A stretch of 64,000 bases of DNA from Akkermansia muciniphila (GTDB lineage Bacteria; Verrucomicrobiota; Verrucomicrobiia; Limisphaerales; BJHT01): the NCBI GenBank assembly GCA_945861535.1, contig CAMAUZ010000006.1, positions 62,001 through 126,000 of the forward strand, given 5' to 3'. The notes under the pieces are model-generated. The model did not search any database and was not told the origin of the DNA. It worked only from the letters and a program-made list of their open reading frames with translations. Shown here in pieces: positions 8,567-16,900 of this stretch; within the stretch, counting starts at the first letter, position 1; the number at the start of each line of letters is the position of its first letter. The position numbers and the translations under genes are program-made.

Positions 8567-11500
8567 GCCAGCGCATCTCCCTCACGCGCGTCATCGCCAT
8601 CCACTGGTATGGCTTTCGGCAAATCTTCGACGTGGAGGACAACGTCCTCATCTCCGGTGCCTATGGCACCGGCAAGTCCGCGCTGCTGGACCTGATGCAA
8701 TACGTCCTGCTCGGGGGCGAAAAGCAGTTCAACCGCGCCGCTGCCGGCAACGCCCGGGGCCGCGACCTCGTCGGCTACTGCCTCGGCGACACGAATCAGC
8801 CAGGGCGGGAGGGCGGTCGGCACTTCCTCCGGCCAAGCGGCGTCACCATCGTTGCACTGGAGTTCACCCGGCCCGTCGAGCGCGGAAAGAAGGAGGCGAA
8901 GCGGGAGACGTGGGGCATCCGCATCGAGTTCTCCAGCCTGGACGCCGCGCCCCGGCAAACTTACTTCTGCGTGCCCGACCGGCTCGAATACGCCGCGCTC
9001 GCGCCGGACGGCAAAACCTTGCTGGCCGACGACGCCTTCCGCACCTGGATCCGTCGCGAGTATGGCAACGAGAGCTTGTTCTCCTTGCAGCGCGAATACC
9101 TCGCTGAGATGGCCGCGCCGCGCCACCTGAACTTCGATGCCGCCGCCTTTCACCGCACGTTTCCCAAGGCCATCGCCTTCGAGCCGGAGGAGCATGTTGG
9201 CAAGTTCATCCGCGAGTTCATCCTCGAGGAAAGCCCGCTGGACGTGCGCGAAGTGCGGTCCGCCCTCCGCGCCTACGACGACACGCGGAAGCGGCTGGAG
9301 AAGCAGGAGGACGAGGCCGCTTTCCTCCGCCGCATCGGCGAGCATCACACGCACTACGAGACCGCGCGTCGCGAAGAAGCCGTGCTGCGGCACACGGGCA
9401 TCGCGCTCAAGCTGCTCCAAGCCGAGGAGCGCCGCGACCGCCACGCCGCCGAACTGAAGCGACTGGAGGCGGAACACGCCGAGGACGTGAAGGCGCTGGA
9501 GCAGGCAAAGACGGACAGCGCCAACGCGGAGAAATTGCTGACCGAAGTCCGAGGTCAGATGGATTCCACCGACCACGACTTGAACCGCTACGAGCTTCAG
9601 AAGATTGAGCTGAAGCAGAAAGTGAACGCGCTGAAAGAAGCGCAACAGACGATTCGGAAGCGTCTCGATGACCGGCATTATCGCTGGGTGAACTGGCTCA
9701 AGCACGGCGCGGCGCTCCCGCTCGAAGGCTTGCGCGACGCGCTCACGGTGGACGACGCTCTGCTCGCCAGCCTCCGCTCCGGAACCGACGCCGAACGACT
9801 GGCCGCGATGCAGAAGCTGGCGGCGCGGTTCAACGAACTGTGGCGCGAGATCGAGAAGCTCTTGCAGCCCCTCGGCGAAGAAATTCGCGCCGCCGAGAGC
9901 CGCTTGCGCCAGCTTGCCGCCGACTTGGAGAACCTCGGCAAGGGCCAGACTCCCGGCGCGTTTCCGCTCTTCCAAGCCATCCGCCAGAAGCTCGGCAGCC
10001 GCAGCGAGCAATTGGGACGACTCATCGAAGTGAAGCCGGAGGCCGAGCGCTGGTGGCCCGCACTGGAGTTGTTCTTGGGTCGCAACCGCTGGGTCATCGT
10101 GGTGGAGAATGCCGCCGACTACCGCGAGGCCTTGGAGATACTCCGCCGCACCCCGCCGGGCCGCGAACCGGAGTCGCTGCTCAACCCTGCCGAAGTTCGC
10201 CAGCTTCGCGGCGAGGCGCGAACAGACTCGCTGTTCAGCAAGGTCGAGGTCATTCACCCCGCCGCGCGCGCTTATGTCGAGCACCTGCTGGGCGACGTGC
10301 AATGTGTGGCTACCGTCGAGGAGTTGGAAAGCTGCGCTGCCGGTCGGGCCATCACACCGGAGGGACTTTTCAAACAAGCGCCGTTGCGGCGTCGGCTCCG
10401 GCCCGCCGAGTCCGTCCCGCTCACGTTGGGCCGCGAGGGCTTGAAGCGAATGGAGGCCGCCATCCGCAAGGAGCAGTTGGAAAAGCGCGCGACCTTCGAC
10501 GCCTTGAAGCAACGGCTCGCCGATGTGCAGACCTGGCTGGACACGGGACGCAAGGGCGAGCTGGCGGACGCGACGCTGCCCGACCGCGCGGGCGAACTGC
10601 CGCAATTGCCCGAGCGCGAGAAGGAGTTACGCGTTGTGAGGGAAACCATCAGCCTGCTCTCGACCCCCGAGCGTGCGGCGCGGCAAACAAAGCTTAAGAA
10701 TTTGGAGGACCAGAAGACCGAGCTCGACCGGAAAGTTGGCAGCTTGCTCCAGACGCAACTTGGATTCGGCCTTCGCATCAAACCGCATCGGGAAGGGATC
10801 GAGGCCGCGAACCAAGAAATCGAGACGGTGCGGTTGAACGTGGAGGCGAGCCATGTCGAGCTGGCCCGCCACTTCACCGGCCTGCTCAACGCCGAGCTGA
10901 CGCAGGAGCGCGATGATCTCCGCGCTGAATTTCCGAAGTGGACGGAGTGCTTCGAGCAGGCACTGACCCGTGCGAACGCGGCCGGCCAGCGTGCCAGCGA
11001 CGCGCGGCATCAGCGCGACACTGAGCGGGAGCGCCTCGCCACGACGCGCGATGCTCACGGGCAGTTCCGTCACCCGGAGTATCAGCACGAGTTTTCGGCC
11101 ACGGACGCGAGCAACGAGGCGTGGGCCGCCCGGCTGCGCGTGCTGGACGAGGTGGAGCTGGCGAAGTCCCGTCAGCTCGCTGCCGACTGCAAACTCGCTT
11201 GGGAGCGGCGGCTAGAACGCGACGTGCTGAACGGGTTGAACAGCCGCGTGACCGATGCGCAGAACACGGTGCGATTGCTGGATCGTTACCTGAGCCAGCC
11301 GATTGGGAAGTTCCGCTATCGCATCAGTCAGCGACGCGACACGCAGGGCTACGGGGCGATTTGGCGGTTGCTGGACACGGGCTTGGAGGCGACGGACCCG
11401 TTGGCGGCGGCGGTTCAGGAAGGCGAAGTTCAGCGCGCAAAGGAGGAACTCATGCGCGCCGTGGACGCGCCGGACCAGAGCGACGACCGGGCCCGGCGGC

Positions 11501-11961
11501 TGTTAGATTACCGCAACTACCACCACTACGACCTGGAGATGGTCCCGGCGGACAAGCCCGACGCGCCGGCGATTTCGCTCGGACGCAGCGGGCGCAACCT
11601 CTCCGGCGGTGAGAACCAAGCACCGTTCTTCATCTCCATGCTGGCGGCCTTCCGCCGCGTGTATGACCGGGGCGACCGGAGTTCTGTCCGCTCACAGCAA
11701 CTCGGCTTGGTGGTGATGGACGAAGCTTTCTCCAAGCTCTCTGGCGACGGCATCGAGGACTGCCTCGCGCTGGCGAAAATGTTTCAATTGCAGCTCGTCA
11801 TGGCATTTCCGCCGGAACGGCTGGGGGTGATGGTGCCGCACGCGCAAACCGTGGTGATGTGCCAGAAGGAAATCGAACGCGACGAAAAGGGTTACGTGAC
11901 GCGGATCGACAACATTCCGTTGCTCACCACGATGGCCGAGGCGCTGGAGGCTTTGTCGTGA
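8563..11961 (+). CDS. jetC: Wadjet SMC-like ATPase JetC (MukB/SbcC-like)
   Basis: 1132 aa from the ATG at 8563 (ATGA overlap with jetB); an earlier in-frame start at 8500 is unlikely. Walker A is GAYGTGKS at residues 32-39. Two long coiled-coil stretches rich in E/K/R/L/A (about 290-400 and 620-900) flank a central hinge-like part. The ABC signature is NLSGGENQ at about 1011-1018 and Walker B LGLVVMDEAFSKL at about 1047-1059, followed by a conserved QLVMAFPPERL segment. This is the motor ATPase that extrudes DNA loops in Wadjet; all catalytic motifs are intact, so the protein should be active. Length is normal for JetC. Confidence 0.93.
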   Translation: MSQRISLTRVIAIHWYGFRQIFDVEDNVLISGAYGTGKSALLDLMQYVLLGGEKQFNRAAAGNARGRDLVGYCLGDTNQPGREGGRHFLRPSGVTIVALEFTRPVERGKKEAKRETWGIRIEFSSLDAAPRQTYFCVPDRLEYAALAPDGKTLLADDAFRTWIRREYGNESLFSLQREYLAEMAAPRHLNFDAAAFHRTFPKAIAFEPEEHVGKFIREFILEESPLDVREVRSALRAYDDTRKRLEKQEDEAAFLRRIGEHHTHYETARREEAVLRHTGIALKLLQAEERRDRHAAELKRLEAEHAEDVKALEQAKTDSANAEKLLTEVRGQMDSTDHDLNRYELQKIELKQKVNALKEAQQTIRKRLDDRHYRWVNWLKHGAALPLEGLRDALTVDDALLASLRSGTDAERLAAMQKLAARFNELWREIEKLLQPLGEEIRAAESRLRQLAADLENLGKGQTPGAFPLFQAIRQKLGSRSEQLGRLIEVKPEAERWWPALELFLGRNRWVIVVENAADYREALEILRRTPPGREPESLLNPAEVRQLRGEARTDSLFSKVEVIHPAARAYVEHLLGDVQCVATVEELESCAAGRAITPEGLFKQAPLRRRLRPAESVPLTLGREGLKRMEAAIRKEQLEKRATFDALKQRLADVQTWLDTGRKGELADATLPDRAGELPQLPEREKELRVVRETISLLSTPERAARQTKLKNLEDQKTELDRKVGSLLQTQLGFGLRIKPHREGIEAANQEIETVRLNVEASHVELARHFTGLLNAELTQERDDLRAEFPKWTECFEQALTRANAAGQRASDARHQRDTERERLATTRDAHGQFRHPEYQHEFSATDASNEAWAARLRVLDEVELAKSRQLAADCKLAWERRLERDVLNGLNSRVTDAQNTVRLLDRYLSQPIGKFRYRISQRRDTQGYGAIWRLLDTGLEATDPLAAAVQEGEVQRAKEELMRAVDAPDQSDDRARRLLDYRNYHHYDLEMVPADKPDAPAISLGRSGRNLSGGENQAPFFISMLAAFRRVYDRGDRSSVRSQQLGLVVMDEAFSKLSGDGIEDCLALAKMFQLQLVMAFPPERLGVMVPHAQTVVMCQKEIERDEKGYVTRIDNIPLLTTMAEALEALS

Positions 11962-11962
11962 C

Positions 11963-13027
11963 ATGAACCTCGTCCGCGTGCCCATTGCCTGCGAACTGTT
12001 CAAGCAGTGGCAGCGCACCCGGGGTGGTCGGGAAGATGCGGCTATCCGTCCGTTTTCGCGCGGGTGGGAAGACTTGCTGGAAGACGCCGGCATCGTCTCC
12101 GCCGTGGATCGGGGCGACGCCGAGCGGGATGGGCGAACTCTTCAGAGTGAAGGCTGGTTGGAGTTAAAGTCCGTTCGAGGGCGTCCGCACTTCATCGCGC
12201 GCGCGGTGATTCCGCTGGAGCAGGAAGGGCGCTGGAAAGCGGCCTTTGGTTTCACCCCGCCCTCGGATGAGGAGGCGAGGCGGATTCGGGAGCATCCGTG
12301 GCAGCCAGCCCTGGCCTTTCTGCGGGAAGCGCGAGTTGGCCTGCCGTATGAGGACTTGCGCCGATTGGACGCGTTCCTTGCCAGCGATGGAAGTGCGGGT
12401 GTCCGGGTGCCGATCAAGGAGCGTTCATTGCAAATCTTTGGCGATGAGAAGCGGTTGGATATGCTCGCGGATTCGGTTTTGTTTCGGGAAGGGCGGCTGA
12501 GTCTCTCGCAACTTGGCTGCGAAATTGTGGCGGAGCCGCTGGGTTGGAAACGGGGACCAGTGGCGGCGAACACAGGTGCGGTGATCGTGCTGGAGAATGC
12601 AGCGACTTGGCACAGCTACGACCGTTGGAATAGAGCATCGCCGCAGTTCAGCGCGGTGGTTTACGGCGGTGGCAATCGCTTCGTGGATGCGGTCGGTTTT
12701 CTGAACGAAATTTTCCGTGAACTGGGTGGCCCGCGGCGCGTGTTCTACTTCGGCGATCTGGATTCCGCCGGTCTGCGGATTGCACGCCGCGCTTCGGAGC
12801 GGGCGCAGCGGCTGGGCCTGCCACCAATCGAGCCGCATGTCTGGAGCTACCGGGAACTACTGAAATTCAACTCTGCCGATGCGGTTGTGGAGGAAGACGA
12901 CGTTCTTTCTGATGCCGACTTAGCTTGGATCGGCGACTTGGTGGAATCGGTCCGCCCGTTGCTTGCGTCAAGGCGCAGGCTCGCCCAAGAGCACATAGGT
13001 TGGGAATACCTCTTCCGGGTGACGTAG
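11963..13027 (+). CDS. jetD: Wadjet nuclease JetD (TOPRIM, topoisomerase VI A-like)
   Basis: 354 aa, starting 1 bp after the jetC stop. The N-terminal half is the DUF3322-like arm (AIRPFSRGWEDLLEDAGIVS). The C-terminal TOPRIM half carries VIVLENAATWHSYD at about 207-220 (the conserved glutamate) and FYFGDLDSAGLRIARR at about 260-275 (the D-x-D metal pair). It ends with HIGWEYLFRVT, like the conserved E/W-rich tail of the family. JetD cleaves plasmid DNA once the JetABC motor has finished extruding it. Key metal residues are present, so the system looks complete. Confidence 0.9.
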   Translation: MNLVRVPIACELFKQWQRTRGGREDAAIRPFSRGWEDLLEDAGIVSAVDRGDAERDGRTLQSEGWLELKSVRGRPHFIARAVIPLEQEGRWKAAFGFTPPSDEEARRIREHPWQPALAFLREARVGLPYEDLRRLDAFLASDGSAGVRVPIKERSLQIFGDEKRLDMLADSVLFREGRLSLSQLGCEIVAEPLGWKRGPVAANTGAVIVLENAATWHSYDRWNRASPQFSAVVYGGGNRFVDAVGFLNEIFRELGGPRRVFYFGDLDSAGLRIARRASERAQRLGLPPIEPHVWSYRELLKFNSADAVVEEDDVLSDADLAWIGDLVESVRPLLASRRRLAQEHIGWEYLFRVT

Positions 13028-13117
13028 TTTAGATCGATTTCGCTGGGTGTCCGGGTTGTTTCGCGTCCGAGTGCCCATCGTGAGTTGTTCCCAATAGCCG
13101 GTCCTATTTGCCGGTCC

Positions 13118-13263
13118 GGGGAGCGCGCGCCGCTGGCGTGCAGTTTTCGGCGGCCCGCCGAAAACTCGTTCCGCAAACCTTTTCGGACTGTGGAAATGGC
13201 AGACGGGGGAACGAGCGTTTGGGCGGGCCGCCCAAACCGGCACGCGGGCCGCGTGCGCTCCCC
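13118..13263 (-). repeat. Multi-hairpin repeat family B, copy 2a (inverted relative to copy 3)
   Basis: Outer stem GGGGAGCGC (13118-13126) and GCGCTCCCC (13255-13263). Inner hairpins: GTTTTCGGCGG-C-CCGCCGAAAAC (13143-13165), CTCGTTCC pairing with GGAACGAG (13165-13172 / 13208-13215), GTTTGGGCGG-G-CCGCCCAAAC (13217-13237) and GCACGCGG-G-CCGCGTGC (13240-13256). The whole element is nearly the reverse complement of 18962-19108. Confidence 0.92.
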
Positions 13264-13416
13264 GGGGAGCACACGCGCCCTCGCGTGTCGCCGGATGCGC
13301 CCTCGCATCCGGCGTCGGGGGGTGCCGCCAGGTCGTGAGAATTCTCGGTGCCTGCGTGCCACGCGGGTTTTCCGCGAGGGCGCGGAAAACGGCACCCGGG
13401 GGCGGGTGCGCTCCCC
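13264..13416. repeat. Multi-hairpin repeat family B, copy 2b
   Basis: Directly abuts copy 2a. Outer arms GGGGAGC and GCTCCCC. Hairpins: ACACGCG-CCCT-CGCGTGT (13271-13288), GCCGGATGCG-CCCT-CGCATCCGGC (13290-13313), GAGAATTCTC (13337-13346), GTTTTCCGCG-AGGG-CGCGGAAAAC (13367-13390) and GCACCCG-GGGG-CGGGTGC (13392-13409). Left loops read CCCT and the right one AGGG, as in copy 1. Confidence 0.9.
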
Positions 13417-13427
13417 GGGGCGGCGGT

Positions 13428-14696
13428 TTATTTTTCGCCGAGGCAGTAGAGGGCGCGGTTGGAGCGGACGAGGAGGCGGGGGCCGTCGAAGGCCGGGGTG
13501 GCGTTGAAGACGCCGCGGCCGTTCTCAAGGGTGTTGTCGGCGAGCTTGGCGAATTTCGGAGAGGCCGCGAGGACGACGGCGCGGCCGCCGCGGCCGAAGT
13601 AGTAGAGTTTGCCGTCGGCGATGACGGGCGAGGCGTAGATGCCGCCGGGCGAGGGGGCGAGGCGTTCTTCGTAAACGACCTCGCCGTTTTTGGCGTTCAC
13701 GCAGAGCGCCAGGCCGAGGTTTTCGTGGGCGAAGTAGAGATGACCGTCGTGATGGACGGGCGAGGGAACGTTGGAGCCTTTGCTGTTTTTCCAGAGGACA
13801 TGGGTGGCGTTGACATCGCCGCGGCCGCCGGCGCGGACGGCCATGGTCACGGTCGGGCCGCGGCCACCGATGAGATACACGACGCCATCGCGCACCACGG
13901 GGGTCGGGCACATGTACCAGGAGATGCCGGTGTCGCAGTGCCACGCGGGCTGGCCGGTGGCGGCGTCGAAAGCCTGCACGCGACGGCTCATGGCGGTGAC
14001 GACCTCGGTCTTGCCGCCGGGCGGAGTGACGAGCGCCGGGGCGTGCCAGGATTCGGTGATGCCCCGGGCGCGCCAGATTTCGCGGCCGGTCTTCCGGTCG
14101 AGCGCCACGAGCGAGCTGCTTTCCACGCTGGCGTTGATCAGGACCAGTTCCTGATGGAGGACCGGCGACGTGGCCGAACCCCAGCCGTTCAATTGGGAGC
14201 CGACCTTGGTGTTCCAGAGTTGCTTGCCCGCGTGATCGAAGGCGAAGACGCCGGATTTGCCGAAGAAGACATAGACGCGTGCGGCGTCCACGGCGGGGGT
14301 GCTGGTGGCAAAGCCGTGGTCTTCGCGAATGCGTTCCTGCTCGGGCAGGTCGGCGGCGACGGGGGTGTTCCAGAGCAGCTTGCCGGTGACGCGGTCCAGG
14401 CAGAGGAGGTGGCGCTGGAGCGAGTCCATGTTGCCACCGCTGATGCCGGGGCCGAAGCCGGTGTAGCAGGTGAGGAAAATGCGGTTGCCGAAAACCACCG
14501 GGCTGGACGCGCCGGGGCCGGGCAGGTCGGTCTTCCAGACGATGCCCGAGGAATCGCTCCAGTTCAGCGGCGTGCCTTTGGCGTCGCTGACGCCGGAGCC
14601 GCCGGGACCGTGGAATTGCGTCCAGTCGGCGGTGAGGCCGGTGGCGGTCGAAATGAGCAGCAGGCTGGAGAGCAGGGTGGAGTGGAGTGATGACAT
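13428..14696 (-). CDS. Secreted PQQ-like beta-propeller repeat protein
   Basis: 422 aa from the ATG at 14696. The frame stays open further upstream, but that part translates a palindromic repeat. N-terminal signal peptide MSSLHSTLLSSLLLISTATG, then the start typical of planctomycete/verrucomicrobial PQQ-like propellers (DWTQFHGPGGSGVSD). Repeated blades follow, such as LCLDRVTGKLLWNTPVAADL, VALDRKTGREIWRARG, AFDAATGQPAWHCDT and CVNAKNGEVVYEERLA. These are the pattern a-(L/F)-D-x-x-T-G-x-x-x-W of the pyrrolo-quinoline quinone-like repeat. No catalytic cofactor site can be pointed out, so it may be a binding scaffold rather than a dehydrogenase. It converges on jetD. Confidence 0.87.
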   Translation of the reverse strand: MSSLHSTLLSSLLLISTATGLTADWTQFHGPGGSGVSDAKGTPLNWSDSSGIVWKTDLPGPGASSPVVFGNRIFLTCYTGFGPGISGGNMDSLQRHLLCLDRVTGKLLWNTPVAADLPEQERIREDHGFATSTPAVDAARVYVFFGKSGVFAFDHAGKQLWNTKVGSQLNGWGSATSPVLHQELVLINASVESSSLVALDRKTGREIWRARGITESWHAPALVTPPGGKTEVVTAMSRRVQAFDAATGQPAWHCDTGISWYMCPTPVVRDGVVYLIGGRGPTVTMAVRAGGRGDVNATHVLWKNSKGSNVPSPVHHDGHLYFAHENLGLALCVNAKNGEVVYEERLAPSPGGIYASPVIADGKLYYFGRGGRAVVLAASPKFAKLADNTLENGRGVFNATPAFDGPRLLVRSNRALYCLGEK

Positions 14697-14997
14697 TCGA
14701 TGCGTTTGGCCCGATGGGCAACGCGCGGCAAGGAAAAAGGCGGGGGCGTGCAAGCCCGTATGTTTCACAGTCCTACTGCAGGTGCTGGCTGCCCGCCCAT
14801 GTAGCGCATGGTTTCCAAACCTGCTGTGTCGCGGACTTCCCAGTCGGCTGGGTGTCGGCCTCGCCGGACGCGCTGCGGGTTTAGAAACCCGCGATACAGT
14901 AGGCTTGGAAGCCTGCGCTACAAAATGGGTGTGAAACATCCGGGTTTGCCGACTCGCCGCCGTTGACGCACGAAGTCGCGGCGAACATGTTCGCGGC
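14697..14997. other. Gene-free stretch with palindromic element between divergent genes
   Basis: 301 bp between the PQQ-like gene (minus) and the second antitoxin gene (plus). Most of it is the family C element (14760-14939). The remaining parts, at 14697-14759 and 14940-14997, should hold the two divergent promoters, but none is clear. Confidence 0.65.
14760..14939. repeat. Multi-hairpin repeat family C
   Basis: Outer arms ATGTTTCACA (14760-14769) and TGTGAAACAT (14930-14939). A second stem is GTAGCGCA (14801-14808) with TGCGCTAC (14914-14921). Inner hairpins: GGTTT-CC-AAACC (14810-14821), CCCAG-TCGG-CTGGG (14839-14852), GCGGGTTT-AG-AAACCCGC (14875-14892) and AGGCTT-GG-AAGCCT (14901-14914). 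The sequence is unrelated to family B but the layout is the same: outer stem with four hairpins. Confidence 0.88.
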
Positions 14998-15228
14998 ATG
15001 AGCAATGCAACTGCGGTCGTTCAAGCCCGCGTGCCCGCGCGACGCCTGCAACGGGCCGAGAAGATTCTCCACAAGCTGGGCCTTACGCCGTCGGATGCGC
15101 TGAACCTGTTGCTGGCCCAAATCGAAATCCGGAAGGGCCTCCCCTTTCTGGTCAGCACCCAACCGCAATCCCTGCTCTCGGCTGACGAACAGGCGGCGGA
15201 ATGGACCAAGGCGTTCGGTGCCTACTGA
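14998..15228 (+). CDS. RelB/DinJ-type antitoxin
   Basis: 76 aa. The central motif AEKILHKLGLTPSDALNLLL is the ribbon-helix-helix signature of RelB/DinJ antitoxins (A-x-x-(I/V)-L-x-x-x-G-(L/M)-(T/S)-x-S-x-A-(I/L)), followed by a short QIEIRKGLPF. These proteins bind their own promoter and neutralise the partner toxin. The downstream PemK-like toxin overlaps its end by 11 bp. Pairing a RelB/DinJ-type antitoxin with a MazF/PemK-type toxin, not RelE/YafQ, is a mixed combination. Confidence 0.83.
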   Translation: MSNATAVVQARVPARRLQRAEKILHKLGLTPSDALNLLLAQIEIRKGLPFLVSTQPQSLLSADEQAAEWTKAFGAY

Positions 15229-15541
15229 ACCACAGCCGGGCGAGGTTTGGTTTGCGGAGCTTGGCATGGTCGAGAAGAGCCGGCCCGTCTTGGTTCTCGC
15301 GTATCCTCAGCCTGCTGATGCCCGCGCGCTGGTCGTGGTTGCGCCGCTCACTTCGCAGATTCGCGGCCTGCGTGGCGAAGTTCCCCTGGGCAGACTGCGT
15401 TGGCTTCCCAAGCCGTCCGCGGTGAATGTGCAAGGTCTGGCCAGCTTTGATCCACGCACGCTGACCCGCCGTCTCGGCGTTCTTCCCAGCGAGCAGTATG
15501 TGGCAGTGAAAACTGCGCTGCGCGACCTGCTGCAATTGTGA
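15218..15541 (+). CDS. PemK/MazF-family toxin
   Basis: 107 aa from a GTG at 15218 that overlaps the antitoxin gene by 11 bp. Motifs: QPGEVWFAELGMVEKSRPVL (G-x-V-W start and the S-R-P-V-L strand), LVVVAPLTSQIR (the P-L-T-S strand) and VNVQGLASFDPRTL (the (D/N)-x-(D/N)-(Q/G) strand before the last helix). All are in the order of the PemK fold. It should be an mRNA interferase. It is clearly a different protein from the toxin at 693-1025. Confidence 0.87.
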   Translation: MPTEPQPGEVWFAELGMVEKSRPVLVLAYPQPADARALVVVAPLTSQIRGLRGEVPLGRLRWLPKPSAVNVQGLASFDPRTLTRRLGVLPSEQYVAVKTALRDLLQL

Positions 15542-15741
15542 TGCGAACCGATCACGGCAGCTTCTGAAATTCCAACGCGCGCGTGGGCGTGATCGGCCAA
15601 TCCACCGGTTTCCCCACCTTGCTGCGCCCGAGGACGGGCGCACTCCGGGCCGCGTGCGCTTCCCATTTGGTTTCGGGGTTGGGATTCACCCGCACCGGCT
15701 CCGGGGTTGCCACGGGGGGCGCGGCGGGGGAGCATCGGTAG

Positions 15742-16875
15742 ATGTTGCCGAACTTGGAAACGTTGCCGCCGTCGGTGCCGCCGGGGGTGGCTCCGGCGTC
15801 GCTCGGGGCGGGGGCGCGGGTGGTGTTGCGGACGGTGGGTTTGCAGAAAGCGTTCGGGCGGACGATGGCGTTGGATGGGCTGAATCTGGAGGTGCGGGAG
15901 GGAGAGATTTACGGGTTTCTCGGGCGCAACGGGGCGGGGAAGACGACGACGATTCGCGCGTTGATGGGGATTCTGCAGCCGGACGCGGGCGAGGTGGTGT
16001 TGCTGGGGCGCGCGATGGCGCGCGTGGACACGGAGACGAAACGCCACATCGGCTATGTGTCGCAGGAGCCGCATTTTTATCCGTGGATGACGGGGGCGCA
16101 GCTCGGGCGGTTTGTGGGCGGGTTTTATCCGACGTGGGATCACGCGGAGTTTCGGCGGTTGATGGGGGCGTTGCAGTTGCCGCTGGACCGGCGGTTTTCG
16201 CATCTGTCGGGCGGAATGCAGATGAAGCTCGCTCTGGCGTTGGCGCTGGCGCATCGGCCGGCGCTGCTGATTCTCGACGAACCGACGGCGGGGTTGGACC
16301 CGGTGGCGCGGCGGGAGTTTCTGGACATTCTCGCGGGGCAGGCGCGGCAGCGGGGGCGCACGACGTTGTTTTCGTCGCATCTGATCGAGGAGGTGGATCG
16401 CGTGGCGGATCGGATCGGAATCATCGAGGCGGGGCGGATGCGGTATGAGGGGAGCTTGGCGGAATTGAAGGCGACGGTGCGGCGCGTGCGTGAGGCGCGG
16501 GGCCGGGTGGGGGCAAATTCTGCGCCCGCAGGAGAGGTGCCGCCGGCGGTGCCGCCGACAGTGATGCGGGTTGGGGATGTGGCGCCGGTGCTGGAGGTGC
16601 CGCCGGTGTTGGGTGGGGCGCTCGCAATGCCGCCGGTGCCGGTGCCGGAAGTTTTCGTGCCGCCGATTCCCGCGCCGCCGCGTTTGGGATTGGCGGTGCC
16701 GATGGGTTTTGAATTGCTGCGTGATGAATCGACGGAGGCCGAGACAGTGCTGGTGTTGCGCGCGCCGGCGGAGCGGTGGGGGATGATGGATTTTGGCGCG
16801 GGGGTCGTGGTGGAGGCGATGTCGTTGGAGGATGTGTTCTTGAGTTTTGTCGCGGGGAGGCGGATCGAGTTGTGA
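15742..16875 (+). CDS. ABC transporter ATP-binding protein with Pro/Val-rich insert
   Basis: 377 aa. Walker A GRNGAGKTT (about 60-68), Q-loop YVSQEP, signature LSGGM, Walker B LLILDEPTAGLDPV and H-loop FSSHL are all intact, so it should hydrolyse ATP. After the ATPase core (to about 245) comes an odd 60-residue stretch of P, V and A (such as GEVPPAVPPTVMRVGD and EVPPVLGGALAMPPVPVPEV). A conserved-looking tail follows, ending MSLEDVFLSFVAGR, which matches the usual C-terminus of ABC-2 type ATPases. The insert separates the core from that tail. It forms an operon with two ABC-2 type permeases downstream. Confidence 0.92.
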   Translation: MLPNLETLPPSVPPGVAPASLGAGARVVLRTVGLQKAFGRTMALDGLNLEVREGEIYGFLGRNGAGKTTTIRALMGILQPDAGEVVLLGRAMARVDTETKRHIGYVSQEPHFYPWMTGAQLGRFVGGFYPTWDHAEFRRLMGALQLPLDRRFSHLSGGMQMKLALALALAHRPALLILDEPTAGLDPVARREFLDILAGQARQRGRTTLFSSHLIEEVDRVADRIGIIEAGRMRYEGSLAELKATVRRVREARGRVGANSAPAGEVPPAVPPTVMRVGDVAPVLEVPPVLGGALAMPPVPVPEVFVPPIPAPPRLGLAVPMGFELLRDESTEAETVLVLRAPAERWGMMDFGAGVVVEAMSLEDVFLSFVAGRRIEL

Positions 16876-16900
16876 GGGGAGAAATTCTCAGGGAGGTGGT

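Larger units (their letters stand above)
13028..13427. other. Gene-free stretch after jetD filled with family B repeats
   Basis: 400 bp between the convergent jetD and PQQ-like genes. About 90 bp after the jetD stop begin two abutting multi-hairpin elements (13118-13263 and 13264-13416) that occupy nearly all the rest. No reading frame looks real. The hairpins would be strong transcript ends for both convergent genes. Confidence 0.75.

Noticed and set aside
8323-10605. 760-codon minus-strand frame opposite jetC
   Set aside because: Leu/Gln/Arg-rich with no recognisable domain and antisense to Walker A and coiled-coil regions of JetC.
13118-13416. Hairpin-rich region considered as an insertion sequence
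   Set aside because: No transposase frame and no long terminal repeats enclosing a gene; the region is made wholly of nested hairpins.
13335-14690. 451-codon plus-strand frame opposite the PQQ-like protein
   Set aside because: Gly/Ala/Glu-rich shadow; the minus strand has a signal peptide and propeller repeats.
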